Of a stretch of DNA of 64,000 nucleotides, positions 22,273 to 33,735 are shown piece after piece (position 1 is the first letter of the stretch; every line of letters starts with the position of its first letter). A program made the position numbers and the translations under genes. Source of the stretch: Trissonchulus latispiculum. Taxonomy: Eukaryota > Nematoda > Enoplea > Enoplida > Ironidae. The stretch covers positions 1 through 64,000 of the forward strand of contig JASAND010026131.1 of assembly GCA_030248195.1 (NCBI GenBank). Reading direction: 5' to 3'. Under the pieces are notes generated by a model, which saw nothing but the letters and a program-made list of their open reading frames with translations, had not been told where the DNA came from and did no database searches.

Positions 22273-24090
22273 TCAATCTACCGCTAAGCTTCTTATATTT
22301 AGCCCAACCAGCCATATACTGTTCTTCAATCTCATATTTCTATACAGCTCTTAATAGTCTATCATGCCTATATAATACACACGGCATATAGTTTAGTTTT
22401 TTGGTTTTAACTAATAAATTATTATTATTATTTGAATTAAATAACTGATTAAACTTACGCAATTAGCAATTAAATAACTCAATTTTTTTAGATGTCTCAA
22501 CAAACTGTGCTGACAGAAATCCTTTGCCTGAGATTGAGAATAATAATAAGAATTTATTTCGAAATAAAAAGTCAAAACTTCTTAAAGACAGGAGAAGAGT
22601 GTCCGTTCAGGCAGGATTGGAGGCACTGAAATCTAAGCTGCAGGGTGTGAAGGCAGAAACCTTTAAAAGTAAACCACAAACTAGGGAGCTTTATTTCGAC
22701 TGATGCTACTGCGCTGCCGGGCCAACTGGCCAACTGCGGGGTGCGCTTTTGTTGTTTGTCCCGGTGCCAAAAATTTCGCTTCACACTAAAAGGAATAGGT
22801 TTTTATTTCAATCAAAAAATTTAATTATACCTGCAAAACCAAACAGGGCCTTTCGCATTTTCATAAATGTACTTCATCCCATCCTTCTTCCTTTTGCCTT
22901 TCCCTTCCATGAATTAATTTAAGATTTAATTTTATTCCGTGCCCCTCCCTTGTCTGAGTTAGGTGTCACTTTTTGGTTAATTATCTTGGCACTCATCTTT
23001 TCCTTGCACTTCTCCCTCCGCCCAGGAGGGCGTTTCTCTGCAATGCGGGGAAAATGAAATGAGAATTAGCAAATTTGTGATGATTGGAGCAGGTGAAAAT
23101 CGAATAAAAGCGTGAAAAAGGCTCAGCGTGATGCACAAGTGGTGCAGTAATTAAGGAAATAATTTAGCAATAAAAGTTTAACTAAGGCACCCTCTTTCAA
23201 ATCTGAGGAAAAAGTGTCAAAAACTTAACTACCTAATTTGTTTTTGCCTAATTGCTACCCCTTGCATGTCATCAAATTAAAAAGTATGATTTGTAAAACA
23301 AAACTTACATTTCCACACAGTGGTTATATGAACAATGCTTTAAATTTGGCCTTAAAATTCTCCACACATATGTATACATAGAAACTTATATACTAAGTGT
23401 AACCATTCATACGTTGTAGTTATATTCATATACTAAAGATACTGATACACGTATACATGCACACACACAATATATAACAGCCTGTATATACGTAGAATAC
23501 ATAGCGGCACATACACTTTTTTGGACGTTTTCATTCAAATTTGGAAACTAAAATGCTCGGATTAGAAGAAAAATGTTTAAAAAAGTTTCAGGTTAAGCTT
23601 GCTTTGTTAGCTTACATAAAAGTTTGCAGAAACTTCAAATAACTGTATAGGTAAGACAGCAACTAAAAATACACTGGCTGATGTAGACGTGTTATTGCAT
23701 AAAATGACCAAAGCAACTTGTTATTGTGCCATGTCACTAATGACGTCATTAGTGCGATTGACAGGTCTTTAGAAATTTGTTACACTCTTTGCTGGATGAC
23801 GTCAATAGTCCCGTTTAATTAACGATAACAGTCTGTTTTGAATAACACGTTGTTACACTCAATGGTGGAATATTCATATACTTTGCAGTAACAAGTCTCT
23901 TTACTTTGCAATAACATGTTGTGACTGTCTTCTTTACTTAGTTTCCTATAGTTTCGTTTACTTCACTTTACTCCTAATTCCTCGAACGTAATTTTTCCAA
24001 TTATTATTCTTACGATTACTGAATTATATTGTTTAGTAGTTTAATTTAAGCATTTTACTTGTTTTTTCGCAGTTCAAGTCAAGTCAAGTT
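22273..24090. other. No gene recognised; AT-rich spacer
   Basis: I see no supported exon or transposon terminus here except the palindrome at 23735-23754. Confidence 0.55.
23735..23754. promoter_or_regulatory. Perfect 20-bp palindrome with a CRE consensus
   Basis: CACTAATGACGTCATTAGTG is fully self-complementary and centred on TGACGTCA, the CREB/ATF consensus. The element TGACGTCA is established; function at this place is unproven, since no transcription unit is visible nearby. Confidence 0.35.
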
Positions 24091-24250
24091 GTTTACATTT
24101 AGGAAACTTCTAGTCGTTTTGACGTAAAGTTATGCATACGTTATATGTTCTTTCGCAGGTTATCACTGAGAAACTATATGCCAAAACGTCAAGAAGTTTA
24201 CATTTGTCAACAACTTGACGTTTTGACGTAAAGTTGTGCATACTAAGCTG
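24090..24250. repeat. Short direct repeat GTTTTGACGTAAAGTT
   Basis: GTTTTGACGTAAAGTTATGC (about 24115) and GTTTTGACGTAAAGTTGTGC (about 24220) occur about 105 bp apart with a reverse partial copy (AAACGTCAAG) between them. It may be the edge of a decayed element. Confidence 0.5.
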
Positions 24251-24359
24251 GACTACAAGATTGGGGGGGGGGGTTGGGAATAAGAAATCGGGGGTGGTTG
24301 ACAAATGTTTGGGGAGGGGAAGGGGTAAATTGGAGGGGGTAGATAATGCCAGCACTAAA

Positions 24360-25080
24360 GTCATCCGGAATTTTTGAGTCACACCACCCTAGTAATAGAT
24401 GCCCCCATAGTACCAGGCTTTCTGCAGTCATACGAGCAGATTTGTTTCCAAAAACGAGAAGCATCATTCAAACTTCGAACCATAAGGTTCGTGACTCGAA
24501 CGAAAAGATTCTAAATTCACACGAAAACGTTCGAAATACGAAACACGTTGCACCTGTCACCCAAAATTCACCTAAACGCTGTTTGTGTGACAGGTGTGAC
24601 AAAACGGGAAGCATCCGGCTTGTTTGTATCACGCCACCCAGAAAGGGGTTTTGTCGTAACTTCTTCCAGTTTTCTGGATAAATTTGCTTCAAGAAAGGGA
24701 ATCATTTGGATTTTTTGAATCACGCCACCCCAGAAATACGTCTCCTCCCCATCGCATCCGGTTTTATTTAGTTTTTATGCACATTTCTTTTAAAGAATCC
24801 TACTTTTTCCTACCACGCCACCCGTCCAGAGGAGTGTTTCAGGTATCCAGATATTTTTCATTGAAAAACAGTCATTTTTGCGTCACCCCACCACCCCTTC
24901 CACTGGCATCCGGTTTTTTCAGAGGTTTTGGGAAACTTTCGGGCTAAAATTCCAGAAGAATTTGTTGTGGGGGCTTCGAAAGAAATCCTCCTCCACTGCC
25001 GCTAGCAAAATTGGGGGGGGGGGGGGGTATTTCAGAATTTCAAAATACGTTCGAACGTGTGGGTTACCCATTTTCTTTGT
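24360..25080. repeat. Degenerate repeats with CACGCCACCC boxes
   Basis: ATCACGCCACCC-type boxes followed by GCATCCGGTTT recur about every 100-150 bp (24380, 24630, 24720, 24820, 24890) with diverged sequence between. It ends with a poly-G run at 25013-25027. No coding frame is convincing. Confidence 0.5.
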
Positions 25081-25184
25081 GTAGATTGTCTCGGATTATT
25101 CTTTGTTCTAACGATCAATCAATATTTTTCTGTTTCAGCTTGTAATATTATTATGTATATTACTTGCTTATCAAAATTCGAATC

Positions 25185-26494
25185 TGAAGTTTGAATACTA
25201 TTTCTGCGACTTCTACTAATGAAGATGCGCCATTTGACGATGAGCCCGAGGAACCGGTCCGCAGCTCTCGTCCAAGCAGCTCTCGTCCCAAGAGGAAACT
25301 TGAACGGCTCGTGGATCCAGAAGCTTCGGACGAAGATGGCCCTGGCACTTCAGGCGAAGCTCCAGCAACAAACACTCCAGCCATTGAACAGGAAATCGCA
25401 GCACCGCTTGCCACACCAGCAAATGCTACCTTGAATGATATTGGAGAAGAACTGGATGATGCACCTGCACCAAGACATAGACATGTTGCTCCAATCTCCA
25501 GTTTCTATGACTAAGAAACTCCAGTGGACAAGCGGCGGGATTCTGTTCACAAATTGCTGCCTGCACAGGACCACGATGACGTTCATTACGGGTGATTACG
25601 TTCATTATGATCTAATCACCATCCAGAAACGGGTGAACTATTCAGAATCTGCAGGCCGAAGCTATCAGCGAGATCTATTTCGTGGAGTCTACCTGTCCAG
25701 AGAGGGTGCGACGCCGCGCGGCGATTTATTCAGCTTGTTGAAATATCTTAGAACAACAAGGAAAAGCAGAAAGGTCAGGACACAAATGACTTAATGAAGA
25801 TGCTTGAATTTGCTTTTGTTTCCCCATATGGATTCCCAATCAGGGAGGTGAAGTCAGTTCACCTTACCCATCTAGGACCCCTGGTTGAAGGATATGCTGT
25901 ATCTAATCCAAAAAAACTAAAGCCTCTGGTGAGATCATCGCTGGTTACGGACGTGGACTGAGAAATTTCTACAAGTTCATGAATGCGAACTTCGCTAACA
26001 GTCCTGAAGAAAGAGAGAGGATCATCCACATCGTGAAATCCCTGAAATGGACCGCTACCGATACAGCAGGCAGGCAGAAGACGACAGAGCGGGTCAACAA
26101 GCACTGCGAAACCTACGAAGAAGGACCTCCAGTGAATCCGTCGGAGTGTGCAGACCTCGTTCACAACCAAGCCGTTTTTGATAAACTGAAGGAAATCATG
26201 ATTCGACACGACCATGGAGAAAATGATCGGTCTCGCAACGAAATCTTGGCTTATTTCGAGTTCCTGAGAAATTTAATTGTGTCTTCGACGCTTTCCACTT
26301 TCCACGCTCAGCGCCCATGCACGGCAGAGGTGTTGCGAGATGAAGAATTTGACGTCGCATTGAAGAAGGGCCTTCAGAAGCACACAGATGGAGATCGGTT
26401 TAACCATTTTTGTCTAGGGTCTCCCGATCTCGGCATTCCCAAGGGTGGCTGGGGGGGAGCAACCCCCCCCCAGAGGCTGAAGGATTTTTTCTAA
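25185..26494 (+). pseudogene. Decayed gene fragment, unrecognised, transposon-like
   Basis: A polypyrimidine tract and TTTCAG at about 25137 precede a 107-codon acidic, Ser/Pro-rich disordered frame (25191-25514, no ATG) containing SRPSSSRPKRKLERLVDPEA. A shifted frame follows, and then 171 codons at 25979-26494 that look like real protein. These include ERIIHIVKSLKWTATD, NPSECADLVHNQAVFDKL and EFLRNLIVSSTLSTFHAQRP, ending in a G-run MITE motif. Frames change at least twice. The latter segment is reminiscent of uncharacterised multi-copy metazoan proteins with recombinase-like N-termini, but I cannot name a family. Confidence 0.45.
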
Positions 26495-26850
26495 AATGGA
26501 GGCTCCAGGACTTAATTCTAGGCACCTTTCTTACTATTGCTAAACTTCTGTGGCGAAAACGAAAAACCCGAAAAATTGCACTTCGCCTGTAGTTCGATGT
26601 AGTATTCTAAAGAACCAGAATAAGTCTTATTTTTATTAGAATAAATTATTAAGCAATATCTGATTTAAAAATTGATAGCTAGGATACTAGGAAATAGGGT
26701 GCCGTTTTCGAACCTGTTCAGATCGGCAGTGTACTGAGTTGGTGCGAGAAGTGGCTGCGGATACGATGCAGACACACGCCATCTTATATCTACTACAAAA
26801 TTATTACGTTCTATTGATTTTGCTAAGCAACAGCAAAGGGTTTTTGGATT

Positions 26851-27093
26851 TCAACTAATTTTGGAGACAGGGAAAATGTCGTCCAATAGTTCATTCAAAC
26901 GAATCAGATTTCGTTCTTCCGCGTTCTCAAATTTAAGTACATCCAGTAAGTTTCGACTGCAGCATAGAAAGAAGACTGCCTGATATCGTTTGAATTGATC
27001 ATATTGATTAATAATAGTTTCCAGTTTAAAAGGCACTGGATCTGGAGCCAGTTTTTGAAGCAAATCCTGGTAGTAGTATTCAAGGAGGCGCAT
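26851..27093 (-). CDS. Possible C-terminal exon of a CHK-kinase-like (EcKinase) protein
   Basis: The frame opens with MRLLEYYYQDLLQKLAPD, then PFKLETIINQYDQF and ends at a TGA after 80 residues. The pattern L-x-YYY-x2-L ... PF-x-LE-x4-Y resembles the C-terminal lobe of the CHK kinase-like/ecdysteroid-kinase family, which phosphorylates small alcohols in insects and other invertebrates. The catalytic lobe (Brenner HxD motif) is not in this frame. An AAATAAG acceptor just upstream could join it to an earlier exon, which I did not find, so it may be a relic. Assignment rests on pattern only. Confidence 0.4.
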   Translation of the reverse strand: MRLLEYYYQDLLQKLAPDPVPFKLETIINQYDQFKRYQAVFFLCCSRNLLDVLKFENAEERNLIRLNELLDDIFPVSKIS

Positions 27094-27109
27094 ACAGGTG
27101 ACCTCTTAT

Positions 27110-28747
27110 TTCCACAGGCAGAAAAAATAGGATTGCCCAGTATACAACTTCAGATGGCATGCCCTTGTGAAATACCTAGAATTCGATTATTGTTAATTTG
27201 ATGTGTTTTCAAATAGCTTTTGTTGAACCTCGAGGATTGTCTTTCAATGATTTTCCAAGTTCCACCCGAATGTATCACAGAAATTAGGCTAACAATATCC
27301 TAGAAGAAGTTGTAGTCAAACGAAATGCTTTTCGTATCAGCAATCCAAGACAGCTTTCTTGACGATGATTGGGTGCTACCTGGAGACTCAGTTGCTTCAA
27401 GAATATTTGAAAATTTTATGTTTTTATGTAAATAAAATAAAAATGTTCTTAACTTGATGCTTTATCGTAGAAACTAAACAACATATAAACCAACATTACA
27501 TACCTCTGAGTCCTTCCTGCAGTAATGCAGGTTAATACCTTGACTCACGCTTACAGCGCATGTACACATGTTTTCACAACAAAATGTGCATCATCGTACA
27601 TACTGCCCAAAAAAATGTTTTGAAATTGTGATATTTTTAATTACTTAAAATCTGTTAAATGTTTCAAATCACTGAGCCTCAAGAAACCAACTAAAGTATG
27701 AACCTATTTTGGGTCACTCAATAACTATTATAGTCAACTTGGTTTATAGACGGATTATTAAAGAGAAATTATTTCGATATTTTCCCGCTATTGTTCCTGG
27801 TATAGGAACACCAACTAGACCCGCTTGCCTATCTGAACATGCTAGTTCATTCCTTTCAGGCATTCCTTTAGAGCCTGTACAGGAGGAGATCTGCGAAGAT
27901 CTGCGAAGCCTGGAAGATACTATTTAACCTGCAGCTGGAACGCACGCAACATATTGTCCACTGAACATGTATTTCTGGCAGAAACTCGTGTCGTCGCACA
28001 CCCCTAGCCGGAGTTTCTGGGGTTTCTAGAACAAATACATAAGCTTTGAAACTTATAATCCAAAACAGCAAGTTTCGGTAGCTTATGAGCTAGTAACTCA
28101 TGTTTCAGGCTCTGAGGAAATGGCCGTTCTAAGCGTTATTTGACCGAATTTCGTATTCAAAGTAGAATAAATGGTACATTGCACTAGGAGAGATACTTTA
28201 TATTGATCTTAAGAACAGAAGCAAATTAACAGATTGCGCAAAAAGAATTTTATATGGTCTAGAGGAAAAACTCGCTTTTTCAACGTTTCGAGAAAAACAC
28301 GTTTAAAAGTTTTACAATTGTGTCTTTTACAGCACAATTTTCAAACTTTGATCAGGTGTTATGATTGTGGATCTCCTTTTAATGCCGTTGAAAATGCTAG
28401 AATTAAGCTCGAATCTGATTGGACTTACGTGGTTTTTCCACATCTGATCTGCTTTCCTGTCAGATCCTTACCATAGGTAAAACCACGTAAGTACTGTATC
28501 CTTTCACCTTTCACATTGCACAACACACTAGTAAATTATACAAATCTAACTTATTCACCTTAATTAGCAGAGACTGGATTCGTGGTTCCAGGGCTGTTTG
28601 GTCGTAGTAGCAGTCATTAAGCATCGGTAGCACAAGTAATTAATTATCACCATAAATCATAGAAATTTACATTGATTTAAAGTTATTTACAGGAGGGCGC
28701 AATGTCTATAATACATGATGAATAGAAAGTGCATGGGCACGAAAAAG
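27110..28747. other. No gene recognised
   Basis: Mostly AT-rich. A minus-strand stretch at about 27230-27410 stays open except for one stop and might be a decayed exon. The plus frame at 27709-27927 has no recognisable feature. Confidence 0.4.
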
Positions 28748-29470
28748 TTAGTAATTTTCGGCTTCCTCTTCCTCCAAGTCGGGCTCAGGAAGCCGATCTC
28801 TGGCCGCTGCGCGAACTGGGAGGGACTCATAATAGGTTCGGTAGCGCTCTGAAATGATGCCCTTGTCGAGAAGGTCCATAAGGTCAGATTTCTTGGCCCG
28901 GGACACTGGCTGTGGGCACTGTAGGCTGGGACAAGTTGGGGAGAGTAGTTGAAAGTTGACAAGACAGTATTTTGACCTGCACGATCAGAATGAACAATGA
29001 TTTCTTTGAACGTGCGGTCGGAATGGTTGATTTTGTAGAATATTGAGTGAGGATGATATTTCTGATAACGCAGGTGTTTACCTTCAGCCAATTCACTCTC
29101 GCCGTCAGTATTTAGGCTGCGGTTGCTCATCATGGCATCAGAGAGGGCTTTCAAGTCAGAGTTGTCATCTCTGCTCATAGTACAGACATGGTATGGACGT
29201 CTTCTGCGAGCTCCGATGATGATATTTTCCCATTCATTTGGAGAGTAAACTTTCATGTTCTTCTTAGCAACTTCGATTGCAGCGTACATTGAGTCTACCT
29301 CCATGTAACTATGTCCCGATTCCAGAAATTTTTGGTCAATGATGGCGAGTGACTGGCTGGTGTTTACCAGGTGCAGAAGTGCTGCACTCACCGAACGGTT
29401 CCGATTTTGGCCGCCACAAGTATCCGTGATCAAATCCGTATCAAAGACACCTCCGTGATGTTCGGAGGCA
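28748..29470 (-). pseudogene. DUF7869-like transposon-associated protein, frameshifted C-terminus
   Basis: The protein starts within VFDTDLITDTCGGQNRNRSV and continues with FLESGHSYMEVDSMYAAIE, matching the D-x-C-GGQN-N ... E-x-GHS-x-ME-D-S-M core. That core is found in large families of metazoan proteins annotated DUF7869, often linked to mobile elements. The upstream frame leaves register after HSDRAGQ (about 28985). The next frame continues in register with PVSRAKKSDLMDLLDKGII and YYESLP to a TAA at 28748-28750, as expected for the family's C-terminus. So one indel separates two otherwise good parts. The N-terminal portion is missing. The biochemical role of the family is not known to me. 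Confidence 0.65.
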
Positions 29471-30281
29471 AGGACCGCAGATACTTGATGATGCAGCTGC
29501 CAATTTCGTTAAGGGAAATAAGTAAATTTCAGTGGCAGAATTTGAAAGCTGGACAGCTGTCACCTTTACTGACGTAAGCAATAAAATCTAACGGTCAAAG
29601 TGTGTACACAAAGCAAAGATGATAACACAAGTTGTTGTCAATATGTATGCCTAGTACAGCAAGAAGTCATTAATCAAGTTTTGAAATTCAAGGAGCAATT
29701 TCTTTTAAATTTTAAAGATTTAAAGAAAATTTCCAAAATTCTTTCATTTTTTGGTGGAGTCTAAGATGTGAGCGCAAATTAAATCTTTCAAATAAGTCAG
29801 TACCGTTTGCGCTCAGGTCTCATTTGCGCGCACTAAGTGTTAATTATTTCTTGTTTAAATTTGTTGTAAGGAGTCCCGTTTGCGAGCACGTCCTAATTGC
29901 GCACAAAACTGCTTACAGCTTTCTACCAAAGTATGACAACACGATATTTCAGAGGATACCTTTGTAATGAAGTACACTGAACTCAGTAACCTCTGTATTT
30001 GTGGTTTTTGCTTTGTATTGCTCCAAAACTTCTGTACAAACCGTATCAACAGAAAAATTTGCCTTGTTTCGTGACAAATTACTTTTAACTAGCGTTATTT
30101 AGATTTTTGATGCAAATAAAATCAAAAGTAGTTTTTATGCAGTTTTTTCAATTGAATCATCAAATCAAATCTAACCTCAAAAAACTTCAAATCAAATCTA
30201 TCCAAATTTTAGATCCCGAAAACAAAATTAAATGAAAATCAAAAAGCTGCATCAAATCATGTGTAGTTTTACGTAAAAATG
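29470..30281. other. No gene recognised; AT-rich
   Basis: No exon with supported boundaries. The segment 30060-30260 is rich in AAATCAAA-type short repeats. Confidence 0.5.
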
Positions 30282-30418
30282 CTACTGATCTCCTGCTAGC
30301 CATTCCTCATTGTTCTCATTTTCCTCCATCTCTTCATCAGTGATAGCCTCTTGGTCAGTCAACGCGTCCCATAATACATCGTTATCGTCTCTCGCCACAG
30401 AGTTTTCACTATATAAGC
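30282..30418 (-). CDS. Candidate terminal exon, acidic C-terminus
   Basis: A TTTTCAG acceptor directly precedes 30418. The exon then reads LYSENSVARDDNDVLWDALT followed by QEAITDEEMEENENNEEWLA and a TAG stop at 30282-30284. The open exon is bounded exactly by acceptor and stop, and its composition (about 40% Asp/Glu/Asn) is unlike the AT-rich surroundings. The upstream exons were not identified, so the gene is unknown. Confidence 0.4.
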
Positions 30419-30911
30419 CTGAAAATATGAGAGTGCAAAATCAATTTTTGCTTGAGGTTTAACTAAAGTACACATGACAGTATTTTCAACCAAGTTGAGA
30501 GTCAGGGAAATGTCCTCTGATTTTATTGCGCTGACACATTTTTAAACGTTTGGGGAGTGAAAATTACTCAAATGCCTTTCTGAGGTAAAGAAGATTAAGG
30601 AACTACGCTTTTAGACTGAGAGACGTGCATCTGCTTGATCAACCATTGCATGGACTCCGACTAACTTAAAAACATAGTATTTATTTCGAACAAGGTTAAT
30701 ACAACAGGTTTAATCTTATGTTCGTCAAAACTGGCTTGTCTAGGAATCTGGCTTTTCTTTAAAAAGCTTTTTGTTTGCTTTAATTGCATTAAGTGGAATT
30801 AAACTAATTTTATACTATTATAAAAGCGGTTTGAAATCTATAAACATATATTAATTAAAACACAAATTACACGTGCAAAACCTTTGTGCACACATTATAT
30901 TCTAGAGAGCA

Positions 30912-31173
30912 ACACAGCTCTGATTGGCTTTGATCAAGTGCTAGCTGCTGTGTGATTGGATAAAGGCATCTATTTCCTCACGTAGTGCCAGGTCCATAAA
31001 CTGTTGTGAGATTTGAAGAAGGAATGTTAAATGAACTGCAGGTATTAAGTCAATTGAATGGAAGGCTGTAGCTTTTGCTGTAAAATTTGAGAAATTTCTA
31101 AACGGGTGTTTGAAAGCAGTAGTTAGTCTGAAAGGAAAATAAGGAAATATATATTGAAACTTACACCAAGCTC
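30912..31173. repeat. Recent segmental duplication, copy 1 (partner 33692-33949)
   Basis: The two copies are in the same orientation. They differ by one substitution (30961 T versus A at 33741) and a 4-bp TATA indel inside the short intron. The segment carries the whole second exon and intron of the small minus-strand gene, plus the last 14 codons of the plus-strand frame at 33400. Confidence 0.95.
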
Positions 31174-31184
31174 ACTATGCACAT
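30941..31184 (-). CDS. Small two-exon gene with 37-nt intron, copy 1 (68 aa)
   Basis: Proposed exons are 31165-31184 and 30941-31127. The intron (31128-31164) begins GTAAGTTTC and ends TTTTCCTTTCAG, both excellent sites although it is only 37 nt. Without splicing the frame stops at once (GTG TAA), so splicing is required. The product starts MCIVSLVLTTAFKHPFRN and ends ALREEIDAFIQSHSS before TAG. It is rich in hydrophobic and aromatic residues and has no domain I recognise. The ATG choice is tentative: the frame stays open upstream to about 31390, so exon 1 may be longer. Copy 2 lies at 33721-33957. Confidence 0.4.
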
Positions 31185-31189
31185 AGACG

Positions 31190-32299
31190 ATTCATGGTGG
31201 TTAAACAACTCCCTTGAAATTAAAAGAACAGCCCTTCTTTTGGGGAAAAATATTCTCTTAGAGAGTGTAGCACTACCGTAAGACGAAGGCAGTGGGTGCA
31301 AACAGAGTCCTAAGAGAAATTTGTTTCTACAAATCACATTTGTGTGAAATTCATCAAAGAGAAGCGGCAAAGGGTTACTCAAGAAAATATATTGCCCAAT
31401 ATCGTCCGAAAAAGATTGGAAGGACCTTAGGATAGCAACAAAATGGGGGGAGGGAGAATTGTGGAGAATAATCGGCGGTATTATTCAGAAGGGGCGTGAT
31501 ATATTTATTAATGTTCCCAGCACACTACCGAGTTTATAGAAACGTAAAAATTTCTGGATTGATTTCTAATAGGAATTCCAAATAAAAATCATTTCGTTAT
31601 GCCGAACTAGTGTATATGGACTGGATAACTTATGGCAGGCACAACTGTGCACAGAACAGGAAAGACTTTGATAGTGTAAAGTGTTGACATAGGCAGGGAC
31701 TTAGAGTATATAATTAATTACCGAAAAGGAAGGACTTAGTCTTAAATTTAAATAGAGACTGCTTCAAGTAAAATGCAGAGCGAGGGTTGACTTCAATACT
31801 TCCATCCTGTCCGTTGGTTTACAAACCCTTCTAAACGTCCCTTTTGCGCAGTGACAAATATACCGCCAAGTTCGACTACCCCACTTGTAGCCATTCAAAC
31901 CAACCATTAATTTTATTTTTAATTGCTTTCAGAGCTCGTAGCAGCTTGCTGCGGTTCTGTTGTTTTTATCACTGCTACTTCTAACTGGCCTTCGAAGTTG
32001 GGGAAATTTGAAAAACTTTAAAACGAATTTTACCGTTTTGCCATAACGTAGTTTTACAAGGACTGTATAGTACAGTATATTATGGTTAGCCTTCTATTTC
32101 TGTTATTCCCAATTTTTAACATGCCCGCGCAAGAGTCCTATTAGTGGTGTGTGCATCCTTTTATACGGAGCAGCAATAAGATCATCATCTTTACTTTCTT
32201 TTTAACTGTGTGTTTAAATTTCTCTATTGCTTACGCGAATATCAAACTAGCTAATAAAGTATATAAGAATTTTTAATTTTTTTTGGTGGCACCACGCAA
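31190..32299. other. No gene recognised beyond the open extension of the 30941 gene
   Basis: The minus frame to about 31390 remains open and may be coding. The rest is AT-rich with no supported exon. Confidence 0.4.
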
Positions 32300-32534
32300 A
32301 TGCCGACACCACAGCAAGAGGTAAAGAGGTTCAATTCTTTTCCAGCGCGATGGGTACCGGAAACCACGACCCTCCAGGTCGCAGTAAAAATTCTTATTAG
32401 AGGAAACCCGGAAGCTTGGCGCTTTTGATGCGTACCCGAATATTCCCTACTTCACAGAGAAGTCGTTAGAGGATCAAGAATCGGTTTTTTGTTTGCACTA
32501 TAGTCAATATGATAACGCAGAAAGGAAAGAATAG
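32300..32534 (+). pseudogene. Frameshifted small ORF upstream of the RGG gene
   Basis: An ATG at 32300 opens MPTPQQEVKRFNSFPARWVP and stays open to a TGA near 32428. A shifted frame from about 32410 continues KLGAFDAYPNIPYFTEKSLE and ends at TAG 32532-32534. Both halves have normal protein composition, so a single indel in a gene of about 78 codons is likely. I recognise no domain. Confidence 0.35.
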
Positions 32535-32677
32535 TGCGTTTGACGTTTAGGATACAACTTCGAACAAGCGAACGTAATAATTTATTGCAAATTTCCCAAT
32601 TTTTAAAAGAAATGTGGTGGTTAAGTGGTAATAAATCATGCTGACTTTTCTAGACTTAATTTTTGGATTCTGCTAAT

Positions 32678-33028
32678 ATGAGAAATATTTTCGGAGGTTG
32701 GGGCAGAGGACGCGATCGAGGCCGCGACAGGGGAAACCCTGAACCCAAAAGCCGTGGCCGCGGTAGCGAAGTGAATCCGGTGCCTCATGGTCGAGGAGTC
32801 CCAGTGGTCCCTGGTCGGGGCCGAGGTCGTGGGCGTGGCAGGGGAACCCGAGGGCCTTCTCCTCTCCCTCCTGCCAATCCCCTACTACCTGGTAGGTCTC
32901 CCCATGTGGCCCTAGCTGCTCCCGGCCCAGTGGCGCACTGCTCTAAGTGCCGTGGCTGTGGTCGAGGGGGACCTCCAGGCATTAACTGCTTTAATGGAGC
33001 AGGGGGAGGAGGTGGGACTGGCACTTGA
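32678..33028 (+). CDS. Arg/Gly-rich (RGG-box) protein, 116 aa
   Basis: The ATG at 32678 begins MRNIFGGWGRGRDRGRDRG and the frame ends at TGA 33026-33028. Residues 8-70 are dense in RG/RGR repeats (GRGRGRGRGRGTRG), the signature of RNA-binding RGG boxes that are usually arginine-methylated. A C-terminal CSKCRGCGRGG segment could hold a small Cys cluster, and the tail is Gly-rich. GC content is far above that of the flanks, which argues for a real coding block. It is intronless and lies 370 bp upstream of a second small ORF on the same strand. It could be a free-standing gene, an exon of a larger gene, or a captured or viral-type gene; no homolog can be named from sequence alone. Confidence 0.5.
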   Translation: MRNIFGGWGRGRDRGRDRGNPEPKSRGRGSEVNPVPHGRGVPVVPGRGRGRGRGRGTRGPSPLPPANPLLPGRSPHVALAAPGPVAHCSKCRGCGRGGPPGINCFNGAGGGGGTGT

Positions 33029-33399
33029 CCGGCTCGCCGCCTCCTGTCAGCGATTACATTTCCGCTTACAGTACGCGGAGCGGACCGGCAATCCAGACCA
33101 TCCACGTCCACCCAGTGTATAAACACTGGTGGCGGAGGGGGGCAGGAAGAAACCCAAAAATAACATTCAAAATTGTTAAAATTAAAAGACAATGTTTACA
33201 AATTCATCGAAATAGGAAAAAACTACTAAAAGAAGTTGCACCCTAGAATAGGACAGTTTTTAAGTAGAAATATCATTTAAGTTTTTCCTATATTTTTTAT
33301 ACACCGTTAGTGTAATTTTAAAATGAAGTTGTTGAAAATTTAATAGAACTTTCAATGTTATACAAACAGGTGTTTGCATTTAGATTTTAAATTAAATTA

Positions 33400-33735
33400 A
33401 TGGCTGCTGCAAATCAAGCTGGTCCCTCAGACCATCCTCCGCTGCCTCCCGAGGAACTCCCACCTAGTGAGGCGTACATTGGGCCTCTGACTTTTTCAAA
33501 TTACCCGCAGTTAGGCGCGGATATCCAGGGGATACGCACCGCTATTCGCGATCTCCGGGACTGGTACCGTGATGGTACTTCCCTGGAGGATTGCCTCTGC
33601 TGGACCGACCAAATTGCAGGCCGGCTTGGGGGCATCCGCCGCGGGTTGGAGTGGATTGAGGCGCATGCCTCGCCGTCCAAGAGCACTCCGCACACAGCTC
33701 TGATTGGCTTTGATCAAGTGCTAGCTGCTGTGTGA
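33400..33735 (+). CDS. Unrecognised 111-codon ORF convergent with the small duplicated gene
   Basis: ATG at 33400 begins MAAANQAGPSDHPPLPPEEL, a Pro-rich start. It is followed by a probably helical region (ADIQGIRTAIRDLRDWYRDG and LCWTDQIAGRLGGIRRGLEW) and ends at TGA 33733-33735. Codon use and GC content are strongly coding-like. Its last 14 codons lie inside the 260-bp duplication, and its stop overlaps the antisense stop of the minus-strand gene at 33721, giving a tail-to-tail overlap. The truncated partner tail survives at 30912. Function is unknown to me. Confidence 0.5.
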   Translation: MAAANQAGPSDHPPLPPEELPPSEAYIGPLTFSNYPQLGADIQGIRTAIRDLRDWYRDGTSLEDCLCWTDQIAGRLGGIRRGLEWIEAHASPSKSTPHTALIGFDQVLAAV

